From Perca fluviatilis (Eukaryota > Chordata > Actinopteri > Perciformes > Percidae), in contig NC_053119.1 in assembly GCF_010015445.1 (NCBI RefSeq), positions 9,148,050-9,212,049 on the forward strand: a stretch of DNA of 64,000 nt, given 5' to 3'. Shown piece after piece: positions 1-11,039 of the stretch (positions are counted from its first letter, which is position 1; every line of letters begins with the position of its first letter). The notes under the pieces were generated by a model that saw only the letters and a list, made by a program, of their open reading frames with translations, did no database searches and was not told where the DNA came from. Made by a program: the position numbers and the translations under genes.

Positions 1-247
1 GAAGGAACTCTGCTGAGTTCAATGACACCTCACACAAGACTCTACCTTAAACGGTTCAAATGTTATCAAAGGGGGCGTGGCCTGAGTAAGTGGGCGTGGT
101 TAAAGTATAGGGGCGGCTCAGTATCACATTTAGACCACACATTCTGAGTTTCATGTAAATCGGATGATGTTTGTCATATAAGGCAGATTTCCTGGTGCCA
201 GCGGGGGGCGCTATGACCTTTAACATGCCGTGTTCTGGCTGTTGCAG
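1..247 (+). other. kif21a: kif21a intron, 3' portion, repeat-like
   Basis: This is non-coding sequence upstream of the first visible kif21a exon, ending in a CAG acceptor at 245-247. It is rich in GGGCGTGG-type motifs and resembles a dispersed fish repeat, but I cannot define its ends. The ATG at 230 lies upstream of the splice acceptor and is not a real start. Confidence 0.6.
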
Positions 248-418
248 CTGTTTGACGTGACTGAAGGCTCGTTGGGGAGCATCGGCCCCACACACAACTT
301 TGAACCTCCCCATTATGATGGCATCGAGTCACTGGTGGTCCAGGGGGACATTTTCTTTAGCGGCTCTCGAGACAACGGCATCAAGAAGTGGGACCTGGAC
401 CGCAAAGACCTGCTGCAG
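248..418 (+). CDS. kif21a: kif21a, third-last coding exon (WD40 repeats)
   Basis: The exon is 171 nt, exactly 57 codons, bounded by a CAG acceptor and a GT donor at 419-420. It begins L-F-D-V and contains a WD40 blade with the run [12 protein letters not shown], typical of the C-terminal beta-propeller of KIF21 kinesins. These are plus-end-directed motors that restrain microtubule growth; in the family the motor domain is N-terminal and the propeller C-terminal, so only the tail is in this window. The reading frame continues without a gap into exons 776-975 and 1233-1323. The assignment to KIF21A rather than KIF21B rests on the C-terminal end and on the copine-8-type gene downstream. Confidence 0.93.
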
Positions 419-775
419 GTACTGGATGATGATAGAAGATGGTAGATAAACTGTATACATACATTGCAAATATAGATCGAGGAGACTGATGAGGGAGGCA
501 ATGAAATATTTGTTTTGGTATTTGATTCGATGCACAGTTCTGAATTTATTTTAAGTTAATTTGTGTATCATCAACAAGGCAACTCGGAGTGCTTTACACA
601 ACACATGAAAATCCATTAAGAAAACCTATAAAATAAACACAAGGCAATAAAAAACCATGTAAAAAGATGAAAATAAAATCTGAAACTATTTCTCTAATTT
701 AAATTACAGATGACAGTATATTGTTGAAATCCTTTTCATAATTTAAAAAAACCCTTCATTCCTTCTCTCCAACAG

Positions 776-975
776 CAAGTCCCGAACGCCCACCGTGACT
801 GGGTTTGTGCGCTGGGTGTTGTCCCCGGATCCCCGGCCCTCCTGAGCGGCTGCAGAGGTGGGGTGCTCAAGCTGTGGCACACGGACACACTGGGGACTCT
901 GGGGGAGCTGAAGGGCCACGAGAGCCCCATCAACGGCATCTCTACCAACAGCAGCCACCTGTTCACCGCCTCTGA
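776..975 (+). CDS. kif21a: kif21a, second-last coding exon (WD40 repeats)
   Basis: The acceptor is AG at 774-775 and the donor GT at 976-977. The 200-nt exon starts in frame with Q-V-P-N-A-H and carries the blades [13 protein letters not shown] and the start of a final blade (GHESPIN...HLFTAS). It ends with GA, the first two bases of an Asp codon completed by the T at 1233. This wording is highly typical of the KIF21 propeller. The intron before it (419-775) contains an AT-rich stretch at about 570-700 that looks like the tail of a LINE in antisense, and nothing else. Confidence 0.93.
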
Positions 976-1232
976 GTGAGTCCCACAACAACCAGACACA
1001 CCCCAACACACACTTTCCATGGCTGTCCGTTAGATTTAGCATACATTTTTCTAAGATTCTGGTACTAATGTCCTGCTTCACTTGTCATTGTCACGTAATT
1101 ATATTTCAGTTTTGGAACAAGTCTGAACTAGATCTGGAAGATTACGTAGCATCAAACCTAGTGACTTGCTATCTGTTTGCATATGGGTACTAATTTTGCT
1201 CTTTCTCACGGTTTTGTGTTCCTGTCTTCCAG

Positions 1233-1323
1233 TGACCGGACTGTGAAGATCTGGCGTGCACGTGGTGGACTGGACAGCACTTTAGAGGCGGTTGACAATG
1301 CAGACGAGGTGGCCAGTAACTGA
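1233..1323 (+). CDS. kif21a: kif21a, last coding exon with stop
   Basis: The acceptor is AG at 1231-1232. The split Asp codon gives DDRTVKIW, the last strand of the WD40 propeller, followed by a short acidic tail ending E-V-A-S-N and TGA at 1321-1323. As I recall, human KIF21A also ends in an acidic tail closing with ASN, which favours kif21a over kif21b. The preceding intron (976-1232) shows no other feature. Confidence 0.92.
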
Positions 1324-2019
1324 ACACGCTGGAAGGACACTAAGGGCATCTTTTGATGCTGCTGCCCTGCACTTTGACCCTTAACTTCTCAAGCCCAGTG
1401 CTGACTCCTAAAACACATACTCTCCACGCCATGTAACGTTTATGTCTGAGCCAACAGGAAAGTAATCTCATCTCAGAAACTAGCACAGTCATTCTTTTCT
1501 TAGACTCTGTGTGCTCAGAAAGTCCTAATCGGTCATAGTTCACCGTATTGTTAATGACTCTTTGCAGGATTTTTCTCTTTTGCGCTGGAGACGTTGCGTC
1601 ACCGTGGATCATGATCAGAACCTGTACTCGCAAGATGTTTATTTAAGAGTTGAACATGTCACACACACAGACAATATCTCTGCTGCTCAGCTCTGTGCCA
1701 GGATAAAGTACACCTGCGGGCACATAATTACCCAGGAAAAGGCTAGCAGGGTTACATTAGAAAAGAAAATAGACAGGACGACGAGTTAGAGGAGAAAAGT
1801 GTGGCAGAGCTAACGGGTTGGTAGCTGGTCTTCGCAACCTGGATTATTTCTCTGCAATGTAACCAGAACCAATGCCCCCCCCCCCATGTGAAAAAGACAA
1901 ATCACCCCTTAACCCTTTAACTTCTCCTGCTTTTGTGCCCCTCAGTTTCTGCGGCTATTTTAAGATCAGCGACCAAAATTGGGCAAACTTGTCGTCTTTG
2001 CTCATATCAGTCTGTTTTA

Positions 2020-2614
2020 AAATAGGGCTACAGCCAGCAGCTGCTTAGCTTAGCTTAGCATAGCGACTGGAAAAGGGGGAAAAAAACTGACTAATCTAAC
2101 TTCTAGCCCAAAGCTAGAAACAAATTACTTTGTATGGTTTTGCTCACAGCCAATCACCGCAAGCGTTCTTCAATTTAATATGACGTGTGATTGGCCCACT
2201 ACTGCAGCAGCTACAACCCTCAGTCTGTGGTGTGGTGAAGTTGGGCGTAGTGTATTTGACCGAGTTGGCAATTCAGCATGCCAAGATGCTTCCATCTACA
2301 TGATGGCTATCAAATGAAGTGAAATAGAACAAAAAAAATTATCAAATGAAATACTCTATTGGTATCGGTATCACTTCAAGGGTACTGTGTGGTCATTTTT
2401 TAAATGATACCCAGCCCTAGTAACTTTTTTTCCCAACTCCATTTTTACTTAAAATGAATTGAAATTAAATTAACCTAATTTGTGGGGGGAGGGGGTGGGG
2501 CTTGGGAGGTGCTTTTATTACCTTAAGTCAGCCCTAGCTGGTATCAGTCTTCTCATCTGATTCTGTAAGAAAGAGACTAAGTGCATTTCCCAAAATGTCA
2601 AACTATTCCTTTAA
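2020..2614. repeat. Remnant of TTAA-type dispersed repeat in the kif21a 3' UTR
   Basis: The piece at 2026-2075 carries the repeated TTAGC words common in fish MITEs. The right end near 2590-2614 reads as a terminus of the form TTAAAGGAATAGTTTGACA on the - strand, with TTAA at 2611-2614. A matching left end is not clear, so the element looks degraded or truncated. Confidence 0.45.
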
Positions 2615-3456
2615 CTATTGAGCACTTGTGAAAACCGACACAATTAGTCTTTGAGATGCACTTAATTCTTCGTAAATGTGATCAGGTTCAGCGTTTGAGG
2701 GTATTCTACACTTATTTCATCGTATGTAAAATTGTATGTTCACTCTTCACATATTGCAGTTAACACTCACTGAATCTACACTACTGAGTTGTCGTCGTCG
2801 TCTAGTGCCCATGCTGCTAAGTTGTGTGCTCACCTTATTCTCTCAACTCCATAAGAGGGCTTCTTGTCATGGACTCCGGGTGAGGTCCGCTCAGTACCGA
2901 GCAATGTGTATGTGTGTATATATATCTATATATAATGGTATCTTTTTGTTTTTGGAGAGGAGAGGCCTTCAGACTCTGCCCGTGATGTGAGCCTAACCAC
3001 ATGTGTCTCCCAGTTCTGATCCGTGTGGGGCCTTCCTGGAGACACCCGCGGTCTCCCTGATCTAACCGATGTGTCTGTCGCGATTGTGAGCTGTCACTTT
3101 TGAATGTTCGGTGAAACAGCAGTTGTAGGCATTATCGAAGCACGTATCTGATGTGTGTAAACAACGTATTAAAATTGAAGTCTGACTGAATGTTAGTTTT
3201 GCGGGACCACGATCTGAGCAGTCTCGCACGAGAGCCGAGAGGACCTGAGTTGGAAGTAAGACTGACGAGCTTTAAAGCTTTTCCTCCAATGAGGTGGCAG
3301 ATTGTGTTTACTGGCCTACGGTTAGTCTTGTTTTTCTTGATTTTGTTTAAATGCTGTCCCTGTTCCACATAGCCGGGGTGTTCCCACTCGGAGTTTTAGA
3401 AGCCATTCCCAAGTGGCGGACTCTGTAGCGATTCTAATGTCAGATGCCTTGGTGAG

Positions 3457-3462
3457 AATAAA
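3457..3462 (+). promoter_or_regulatory. kif21a: Candidate poly(A) signal of kif21a
   Basis: Canonical AATAAA with a TG-rich element about 30 nt downstream. A second AATAAA lies at 4016-4021 after a G-run and is a weaker alternative. Confidence 0.5.
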
Positions 3463-4359
3463 CGCCATCTGTCAAAAACAACCTACTCTGTGTGTTTGTC
3501 ATTTAAAGAGGTATTAGTTTTATTAATATATCTGCAGGTTGGTTACATATTTACAAATATCCACAGTTAAATGTGTCATGTTTTTTTTTATTCAAATCTG
3601 CCTTATATATATTTTTTATTTCTCATTTTTATTTCTGGCTGTTGGTTTTCGTCAATTTTAGACATAGAGAGCTTCATTTGTTGTTCATTTGCTGCACTTG
3701 ACTTTAAGTTGCCCTATTTTAAACCAGTATACAAACGTTTAATAAATCCTTTATACCACACCATAATAGCCATTTTTAAGTGCTTATTGATGTACAGGGT
3801 GTTAACAATTATACCCTCTCATACAACTCTGTTTTACTATATTGTCCTTCATTATTTGTTTATACACCAGCCTCAACTTATGGGTGCCGATGGGAGTTAT
3901 TGTTGTTGACAAATACATTAATAAGCAGTTAAATCTGCTCACAACAACATGATGGTGTCTATAAAGCAATTATCAAATGTTTGTTATAAATGCTTAAAAG
4001 GGGGGGGGGGCTTAAAATAAAGAGTTGCCCTTATTTTCAATTTATTGGTAACCGTTAACATGCATTCTGCTAGAGACGAGGAGAAAATCAACAAAGCATG
4101 GGAACATCCCCTACAAGGCTCCATTTTTCAGTTCTTGCTTATTTTTGCTGACAACCCATAGCTTTTACAGAGATGAAGGTTGTTTCCTAATGCCACTTCT
4201 TCGGTTATTAATCAAAGATGCAATATGTTGCTGTTCCTTGGGGATGTGTCTACAGGTTTCCCCAAAAATATCTTAAATCTTTTCACAAGACCAGAATGAT
4301 TAGCATGCATGCTCACACAGCCCCTCCAATGCTGCTGTTAAGAGCTCTTCGTATGTGTG

Positions 4360-4363
<4 letters not shown>

Positions 4364-4406
<43 letters not shown>

Positions 4407-4408
4407 AC

Positions 4409-4449
<41 letters not shown>
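4364..4449. repeat. Compound (TA)n-(CA)n microsatellite
   Basis: About 19 TA units are followed after a short interruption by about 20 CA units. The 92-codon frame across it is an artefact of the repeat. Confidence 0.97.
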
Positions 4450-4451
<2 letters not shown>

Positions 4452-6384
4452 AATTCCCAGAGTTGCTGTTTTTCTCTTCACACCTGTTTGCTGTAGGCGA
4501 AGCTACTTTCTGTGTAGCAGATGCTGAGGTTTAACTGAGGAAACGAGTCTTGCCTTCAGATGTTTGAAGCGATGACCACAAGATGGCAGTAGCAGCACCT
4601 ACAGGACTGACCAGCGCCAGTGGAAGTTATCCTCCGAGCTGTCCATGTCCAGAAATACTTTCACTGACATTTTAGGCATCTGGCTAATAAGAGAAGCAGA
4701 AGAATATCTTAGATTCCTTCACTGACAATCCCAAGATTCACAAGGAGGCCACAGGGCAAACATGAGCTGTGGGTTCCGTTGGCCAGTGAGTTGGACAATA
4801 ACAAATCTATTCAGGTATTCACGCTATGCAAACTTTGACACTAGACCATCTACAAGACCGTATTCTTACATACAATCTGACATAATGATTCTGGAGCTGT
4901 TGGGGCCCCTGTGGGTCTGGAGCATGAAGGCTTTGCCCAGTTAGTAATTACAGGCAGCCAGCAGTGAGGAGTGCAAGATAAAAAAAAAAATTATAACCTT
5001 AATTACTTTAAAGTACTTTAGTTTAGTCCTTTATGTTGTATAATTAGGCTGTTTTAAAACTATTTTACCAGCAATAATTCCACTAGCCTACGTTGTTTTG
5101 GTCTGTTGCAGTTACGTTTTACTGCACATTGTACCACGGAACAAGAACTTGGAGTCCTCCAAACCATACGACGATTATTGCGTTTTTCAGGGGAGGACAG
5201 TCTCCTTTTTAAAAGCAGATTTTGCTGATAATACTTTTGTACTTTTACTTGAGTATGATTTTAAATACAGAACTTGTAATGGTGTATTTTTAGATTGTTG
5301 TATTGGTACTTTAACTTTTAAAGGGTCTGAGTACTCCTTCCATCATTATATTGGTAATATAATTCTACTGAAGGACAACATGACAATACTGAATTGTTGC
5401 CTGGCCCCAATCTTACTTCTAATGTAACATCTTACAAGTTATAGTGTACTGTAGACCCTATACAATAACACGTATGTTGCTCCACCTTTTATTAGGCGGT
5501 GGGGAAGTTTCTGATCCAAACCAGGGTCTGAGGGTAGAGGGTGTCACATGCTAGCCTAGATTTTGGGCTGTAGAAATAAAAATGACCCAATACTAACACA
5601 TACTGTAGCTGTGATGTTCCCACAATCCAGAGAGAACACTCTTATGGAGACTTTGTTCAGATGCCTAATGAACGACTCGGGCGGGGGGGGGGGCATCAGG
5701 GCCTGCTGGCATAAATCTGCAGGACTGTCTGACAGGCAGCACCAATCACCGGCCTCCTGATGGGAACGTTACAGCGTCGACTGTGTGGATGACACTGAGA
5801 TAATGGCGGGTTGAATTTGACCCAGAAGACTCGGCGGTACTTTTCACTTTGTGCCAGGAGTTTACAGACTATAACTCAAATAACGGCTTTAAATCACTTC
5901 CACTATACACAGACTTACCTCTTGTTTAACAAAGCCGTCACCATTACTGCTACTCTTGCTGACTTTATCACAGGCAGCAGATGTGTTCATTGGTCAGTAG
6001 CCTCTTTCTTTGATGTGAGGCTATTAATCCTCATTTAAAAACAGCACCACCAGCTGTTTGTCAAGATGCAGAGATGTGCACATTTTTACCCGAGCCCTGC
6101 TGCTCACCGCTGAGCCCCTTAGAGAGAGATTTTGACCTGCCTCAGCACAAGCTAGATGTGAAAGACCCTTTTAAACTGAACAATGTCAAATCACACCGAG
6201 TGATCTTCTTTTTTTCTTCACTGAGGGTGGGTTTCTTTCACTCAGAACTTTCATTAATGTGGCTGTGCCCTTATCAGTAGGCTACTAATATTTGACTATC
6301 ATTACTATTGTTTTGGGTCTACAAGCCATTCTCTTAAAAAAAATGCAAAATGCAACTTTGCGAAGAAAAACAAATGTAGTGGTA

Positions 6385-6669
6385 GCAACTGTTTTGACAA
6401 TCAAGTCATTTTTCAAGTAAAACTGCCAAACATTTGAACATTTCAGCTTCTCAAATGTGAGAAGTCGCTGCTTTATCTTGTCTTACATTACAGTAAGTCG
6501 GATATCTTTGGGTTTGGGACTGTTGGTTGGACAAAACAAGGCATTTGTTTACGCCAACTTGGGCTCTAGTGATTTTTGATGTTTTAGAGACCAAACGATT
6601 CATGAATTAATTCAGAAAATGATCGGCAGATTAATTGATAATGAAAATAAATGTTAGTTGCAGCCCTAA
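6385..6669 (-). mobile_element. hAT-like MITE, TTAGGGCTGCAAC family, - orientation
   Basis: The right end reads GTTGCAGCCCTAA, the reverse of the TTAGGGCTGCAAC terminus of a common fish repeat. It carries the internal words of that family: a TTTGGGTTT...GACTGTTGG...GGACAAAACAAG block, then ATTAATTGATAATGAAAATAA. Other copies lie at 11040-11300, 12614-12916 and 54123-54462. The left end is not sharply defined. Confidence 0.6.
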
Positions 6670-7955
6670 TATATACTATACTGTATTTAAACACCAATTA
6701 CATAAAAACAAAAGTATCTTTTGATTTACTTTTTCTCAAATTTTAGCTTGATATATTTAATATCTTTTGAAAGTTTGGAATATTAACTAGAGTTTTAAAA
6801 TAACGTTTGCCGGGTTTGAACAGCTGCACAACATGAGCTTGTAATAATGGACCCACCCAGGCAGGGTTAAGGCCGTTAATAGGTTTTAGAAAAACTATCA
6901 CAAGACCATGTTTCTTTCTGGCAAATTAAAAGAAAGGGAGATTGAGGAGACAGTCATTAGACGCTGTCAGAGCAGCTTCGCACTCTGATAATTTGAAATC
7001 TATTTGTGGCACTGAGGCAGGAATATAATACAATTCTCTCAGTCCAGATACACTGGCAGCTTAAAGCAAGAACGACTTTACAATTTAAGGAATTAAACCC
7101 AAATTCAAGTCATGCAAGCATTTTGATTAAAGTCAAACTACTTGCTCAACTCAAGCTTCTGATTCAGATATAAAAAAAAAAGAATCCTAAAAAGTAATAT
7201 TTCTGCCATCCAAGAATAAATTAGCAAAGTTTCCAATGACTTTTAAATACTGTCTCAATCATAGTGTAACACCAAAATTATTAATGATTTCATGGCCAAT
7301 ATGGATCTCCAAAGACTTAATAACAAAAGCTTGGGAAGAATTATAAATTTATCTTGGAGGAAGTACAAGCAGTTCTCCGGTAAAGTGTTGATGAAATAGT
7401 TCCCCAATATTAAAGCTGTGTGTCATGCAGCTACACCAAGGAGTTGGCCCTCTCAAATCACCACTTCATCTGGATCACTCCCTCAGCTGCTGTACAAAGC
7501 TCATATTGAACTACTGAATAAAGGCTGAGATCATTTAGACCCATCATGTCTTTCTCTCAGCTAAACACAACAGATTAAAACAAGACAAGTGTCTACAGCC
7601 ATGTCAGCGTCGCTGTAAGAATGTACTCAGGCACAGCCGTGCTTTGAGCTAAATGCTAATGTCAGCATGCTTTTTTTTTTTATCTGAGTGAGTCCCTTTC
7701 CTAGTTAAATAAAGGTCAAACACCTGTTAGATTTGCCAAATAAAGAGCCATGTGTTTTCTGTGGGGTGATATTGCTTTCACTGACGTGCATGTTCCCGCC
7801 CCCCTGAGTGATTAAAATGGAGCTTGGCAGCATCCTGTTAGCAGTCGTTCCCAACCTTTTTTTCTTATGACCCCTTAAAATTAAGCGGATGCAACTTCTC
7901 ATCACATATCTCATAAGTCCTACATCAGTAAGTAATTTCACCTTCTCTGATTGTT

Positions 7956-8420
7956 TTAAAGTGCTCATATTATGCTTTTTTTGTGTTATACTGTATATCT
8001 TTTTTGTGCATGTTATAGGTTTACTAAGTGAAAAAGCCCAAATTCCCCCTCCAAAGGGACTTACCATCTCCAACAGAAAACACTGTTCACCAACTGCTCC
8101 CAACAGCTCTATTGTAGTCCAGCCTTTACTTCTGTGACAATCGTGCGTCACTTTGTAACCAAGGGGGTAAGCTTCGCTTCAGAACTCAAACCTCCTATGG
8201 CGCCATTTTGATGCTACCAAACGATCACCCGCCGTTAGCATTCCATTGACTCCCATTCATTTTGACATCACTTTGACAGCGAATAACTTTACATCTGAAG
8301 CGTTTAAAGACTTTTTTTGTCCATTGTTTATTTCTAAAGAAACATGACAATGTATAAACTGTCAAAAAATGAAAACCGGAAATGATGGAACATCTCTCCA
8401 GACCTAGTAAACACAAAGCA
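7956..8420. repeat. Dispersed repeat fragments, one with a TTAA terminus
   Basis: Position 7956 begins TTAA-AGTGCTCATATTATG, a recurrent terminus of a fish TTAA-flanked element; the interval to about 8160 (with a CACTTTGTAACC motif) is its body, apparently truncated. From about 8160 a second repeat follows, with the words TATGGCGCCATTTTGATG and TTCATTTTGACATCACTTTG. The 148-codon - strand frame covering 7705-8151 has no family resemblance. Confidence 0.5.
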
Positions 8421-8599
8421 CGCTGTCGTCAGTCACTGTTTTCATCAGAGAGTGTTGATAGTAGTCAAGAAGGATCGTTGTTGTCATTACTCGCTAAATG
8501 GAAGAAAATATGATGGCTAGTAAGAAGATTTTTTTTCATTTTCAGCTCCGGTTTTCGTGTGCACTGATTCGCTAGTCACGGGCTAGCACTCCACCAATG

Positions 8600-8630
8600 A
8601 GATTGGTCATTGAGACTCAATGACCAATCT
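8600..8630. repeat. Near-perfect 31-bp palindrome
   Basis: Two 15-base arms (AGATTGGTCATTGAG and its complement) flank a single A at 8615. It lies at the junction between two dispersed repeats and may be a relic of an inverted insertion. Confidence 0.85.
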
Positions 8631-8774
8631 GATTCAACAAGTCAAATCGGCCAAAATGAACGCCGACGGCTCCTCTGACTGACGACGGCACAGAACACGC
8701 CAAACAGACTCGAGTCACCAACCACGCCAGAGTGTCCCGATAATCGGGTTGGTGTGTCAGCGCCTTTAGTCGAA

Positions 8775-9375
8775 ATTCACCACCTTCCACTTGCGGGATT
8801 GCTCGGTGGCTGATGGAAATTCCGGATTCCACTCATTTAGGCCGGATATCCGTTACCGTGGGCTTTCTTTGTGTTGACATTTTAAACTTGGGTGGATTTC
8901 TGAGGACTATGGTTAACTGCTCCTCAGATCTCTGCAGCGTAAATCCAGACAGCTAGCTAGACTATCTGTCCTATCTGAGTTTTCTGTTGCACGACTAAAA
9001 CAACCTTTGAATGTTCACATGTTCCACCAAATGGTTACATCTTGCCAGTCCGACATGCCGCCACTCCGACATGCTTCTATTCAGACATGCCGCTATTCCA
9101 ACATGCTGCTGTTCCCTTTCCCTAACCCTAACCCCTAACCCTAATGGAAACAAAAGTTGTCGGAGTGGTGGGACGTTTGAACACAATGGAAGTGCCGCCA
9201 CTCCCACAATTAGACGTCAATGTCGGAGTGGGGGTATGGCGGAATGGATGGCGGAACCCCCACCAAAACAAGTTCCTTCCCAAGGCTATTTTGCAGAGGT
9301 ACTGTTGCTCCGTACGGCACTTAGCACCCTGATTGGTTTAAAAATATGCCAATAAACCATCCCGGAATGCTGTGT
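8775..9375 (+). mobile_element. Non-autonomous hAT-like element, copy 1, interrupted
   Basis: It shares long stretches with 56470-56937 (+) and 49276-49764 (-), for example GGATTTCTGAGGACTATGG and CCAGACAGCTAGCTAGACT. This copy is interrupted at 9032-9259 by another element and its right end decays into AT-rich sequence near 9375. Its own target duplication is not visible. Confidence 0.75.
9032..9259. mobile_element. 228-bp insertion with 8-bp TSD and telomere-like core
   Basis: It is flanked by CCACCAAA at 9024-9031 and 9260-9267. Copies of the host element at 49.4 kb and 56.7 kb have a single CCACCAAA at this point, so they show the empty site. The 8-bp duplication suggests a hAT-class transposase. 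Inside are repeated ACATGC and CACTCCGACAT words, imperfectly inverted at the far end, and a short run of CCCTAA units at about 9119-9142. Confidence 0.85.
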
Positions 9376-9984
9376 ATATATAGGCTATATATCATTTTGA
9401 CTTGTCTGCCGCGATTTCCTTCCGTTTCCAAATCAAAACAAAATGGCTGCCCGCCGCGGTTACTTGGACAAGAAACTTAAGTAAAAATTCCATTTTATCG
9501 TGCACCGTTAACGTTAGAGGATAACATATTGTTTCATCCAGAGTTTTTAAAGACCTTCTGGGTTTTCCAAACATGACCGAAATGCCGAAAACGTTAGTTT
9601 AGCTAGCTAAATTAACGTTATCTCTGTGACCTGAATGTATGCTAAGGTTAGCTAGCTAGCATGTCTGTCCTGTTAAGCAGACTTTTGTGCTTTTTAAAGT
9701 TGATTTTAACTCATAGTTCCGCAGCTCAACCCTTAACTAAACTAGGTACTTGTCTGTTTCAACCCTTTATACCGAGCAAAATAATCTCCAACACCAAAAC
9801 CTTGAATTTGAACTAAACATGGCCCTTCTTCTTCTTCTTCTTCTTCTGATTGTTTATTGGCGGTTGGTAAACATGGCCCTAATCGGAATTATCCTTTATC
9901 TTTGTCAAGCTATGTGATCCTGTGTGGATGAATAGCCTACTGTACACTCCCCCTTTTATGTGTAGCCTATGTGTGTGCACGTGT

Positions 9985-10335
9985 CCTCCCTCCCCTTCAC
10001 ACAGCCCTCTCTCCTCCGGAGCACCGAGGCGCACAGAGACGCGACTCCAGCGCGCTGCAGCTCCGCGTCCGCGTTTCTCTCTCTCTCTCTCTCCGGTGCT
10101 TGGCGCTTCCAAAAACAAACGGCTTGTTGTCTTTTCGTTGCAAGGCTCCCCCCCCCACCCCTCACCCCCTCCTTATCATCTCGGTTCCTCTCATGTCGCC
10201 TTTAAGGCGCTGGATACGGGGCGATTTGTGACCGACCAAGCAGCAGCTCGATGAATATGGCGTGTATTGGGGACGCAGACCCTTTTACCGCTGCGATACC
10301 TGCCACCAAAGTTGAACTCACGGTTTCTTGTCGGT
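9985..10335 (+). promoter_or_regulatory. cpne8: CpG-rich first exon and promoter-proximal region of cpne8
   Basis: The base composition changes abruptly to GC- and CpG-rich, with a CT run at about 10078-10092, in front of the cpne8 start codon. No clear TATA box was identified, as is usual for a CpG-type vertebrate promoter. The transcription start is not determined by sequence alone. Confidence 0.55.
10251..10333 (+). CDS. cpne8: cpne8 exon 1 (start codon, N-terminus of C2A)
   Basis: ATG at 10251, with a second in-frame ATG at 10257, opens a short tail and then the copine signature IPATKVELTVSC before a GTGAGT donor at 10334. It ends two bases into an Arg codon. Copines are soluble calcium-dependent phospholipid-binding proteins with two C2 domains and a vWA-like domain; they move to membranes when calcium rises. 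The joined product of this and the following eight exons matches copine-8 better than copine-5 or -9 as I recall them, notably in LLDRDTFSKSDP, CVLYTQG and the direct join from LEKP to GIPGKK. Either ATG could be used. Confidence 0.9.
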
Positions 10336-11039
10336 GAGTACAAACTGTGCTGTTTTCCACACAGTCTACTGCTGTTAGAAATACAAACGACATGTTTATA
10401 TCTATGTGTGAAATTGTTTAGTAGTTTTGATATTTGACACTTGAGCGGGAGTAATTGTCGGCCACTGGATGGATGTAGTGGAGAGTAAAGGCACCAGGAA
10501 CTCCGTTCGCTGCCGTTTAAATTGCTGTTATTACTGAGTTTGGCCTGATATACATCCTTTTAGGGTTCAGTTCTCGTTCTATACAGTAGAATAGTGGAAG
10601 TTGCATGGTAATATATAGGGACTTAGATAGGGTTTGCCTATGGTCGCCAGATGGAAATCAGAGTTGACATGTATTTACTGTACTGCTCTGATACAGATGC
10701 CCATATGCACATCTGTGGGAATTTATGTTTTATCACAGCAAATAGCCACTTTTTCGTGCCTGGTAACAATCTACAAATTCTATGAATGCAATGGGGGGGG
10801 GCAGACTGGATGAAGCATGCATGGGCAGTGTGTTTGGTTCGGAAGGTAGATTTACTACTGAAGCACTATCCTCTCCACTCCGTTCTTATAGCTCTAATAG
10901 TAGAGGGGTGTACTGTAGGTGGTGTTGGGAGGAAGAGAGTTATTTCTGGATGCTGCAACTGGCCGATAAGACACACCTCCTATAGTCACCCCTAATCACA
11001 GTTTATGTATTTTATTAAATAGGCTATATATCTATATAT

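Larger units (their letters stand above)
1324..3480 (+). other. kif21a: Probable kif21a 3' UTR
   Basis: No conserved coding region follows the stop. The first reasonable poly(A) signal in this stretch is AATAAA at 3457, about 2.1 kb downstream, followed by a TG-rich stretch (3487-3505). The interval contains a fragment of a dispersed repeat (2020-2614). Its length as UTR is inferred from the signal only; RNA data would settle it. Confidence 0.5.
3481..9900. other. Intergenic region between kif21a and cpne8
   Basis: No open frame here looks like a conserved protein. The sequence is AT-rich, with a microsatellite at 4364-4449 and several dispersed repeats (6385-6669, 7956-8420, 8775-9375) described separately. 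The stretch 4450-6380 and the stretch 6670-7950 show nothing I recognise. A (CTT)n run lies at about 9825-9846. Confidence 0.6.

Noticed and set aside
230..445. 71-codon frame with an ATG at 230 as an independent gene
   Set aside because: The region 248-418 is an internal exon with splice sites on both sides; the ATG is in the intron upstream of the acceptor and the end runs into the next intron.
7705..8151. 148-codon frame on the - strand
   Set aside because: It lies across TTAA-type repeat sequence, has no recognisable domain and has no upstream or splice context.
9119..9142. Interstitial telomeric repeat as a chromosome-fusion scar
   Set aside because: Only three to four imperfect CCCTAA units, located inside a mobile insertion with an 8-bp target duplication.
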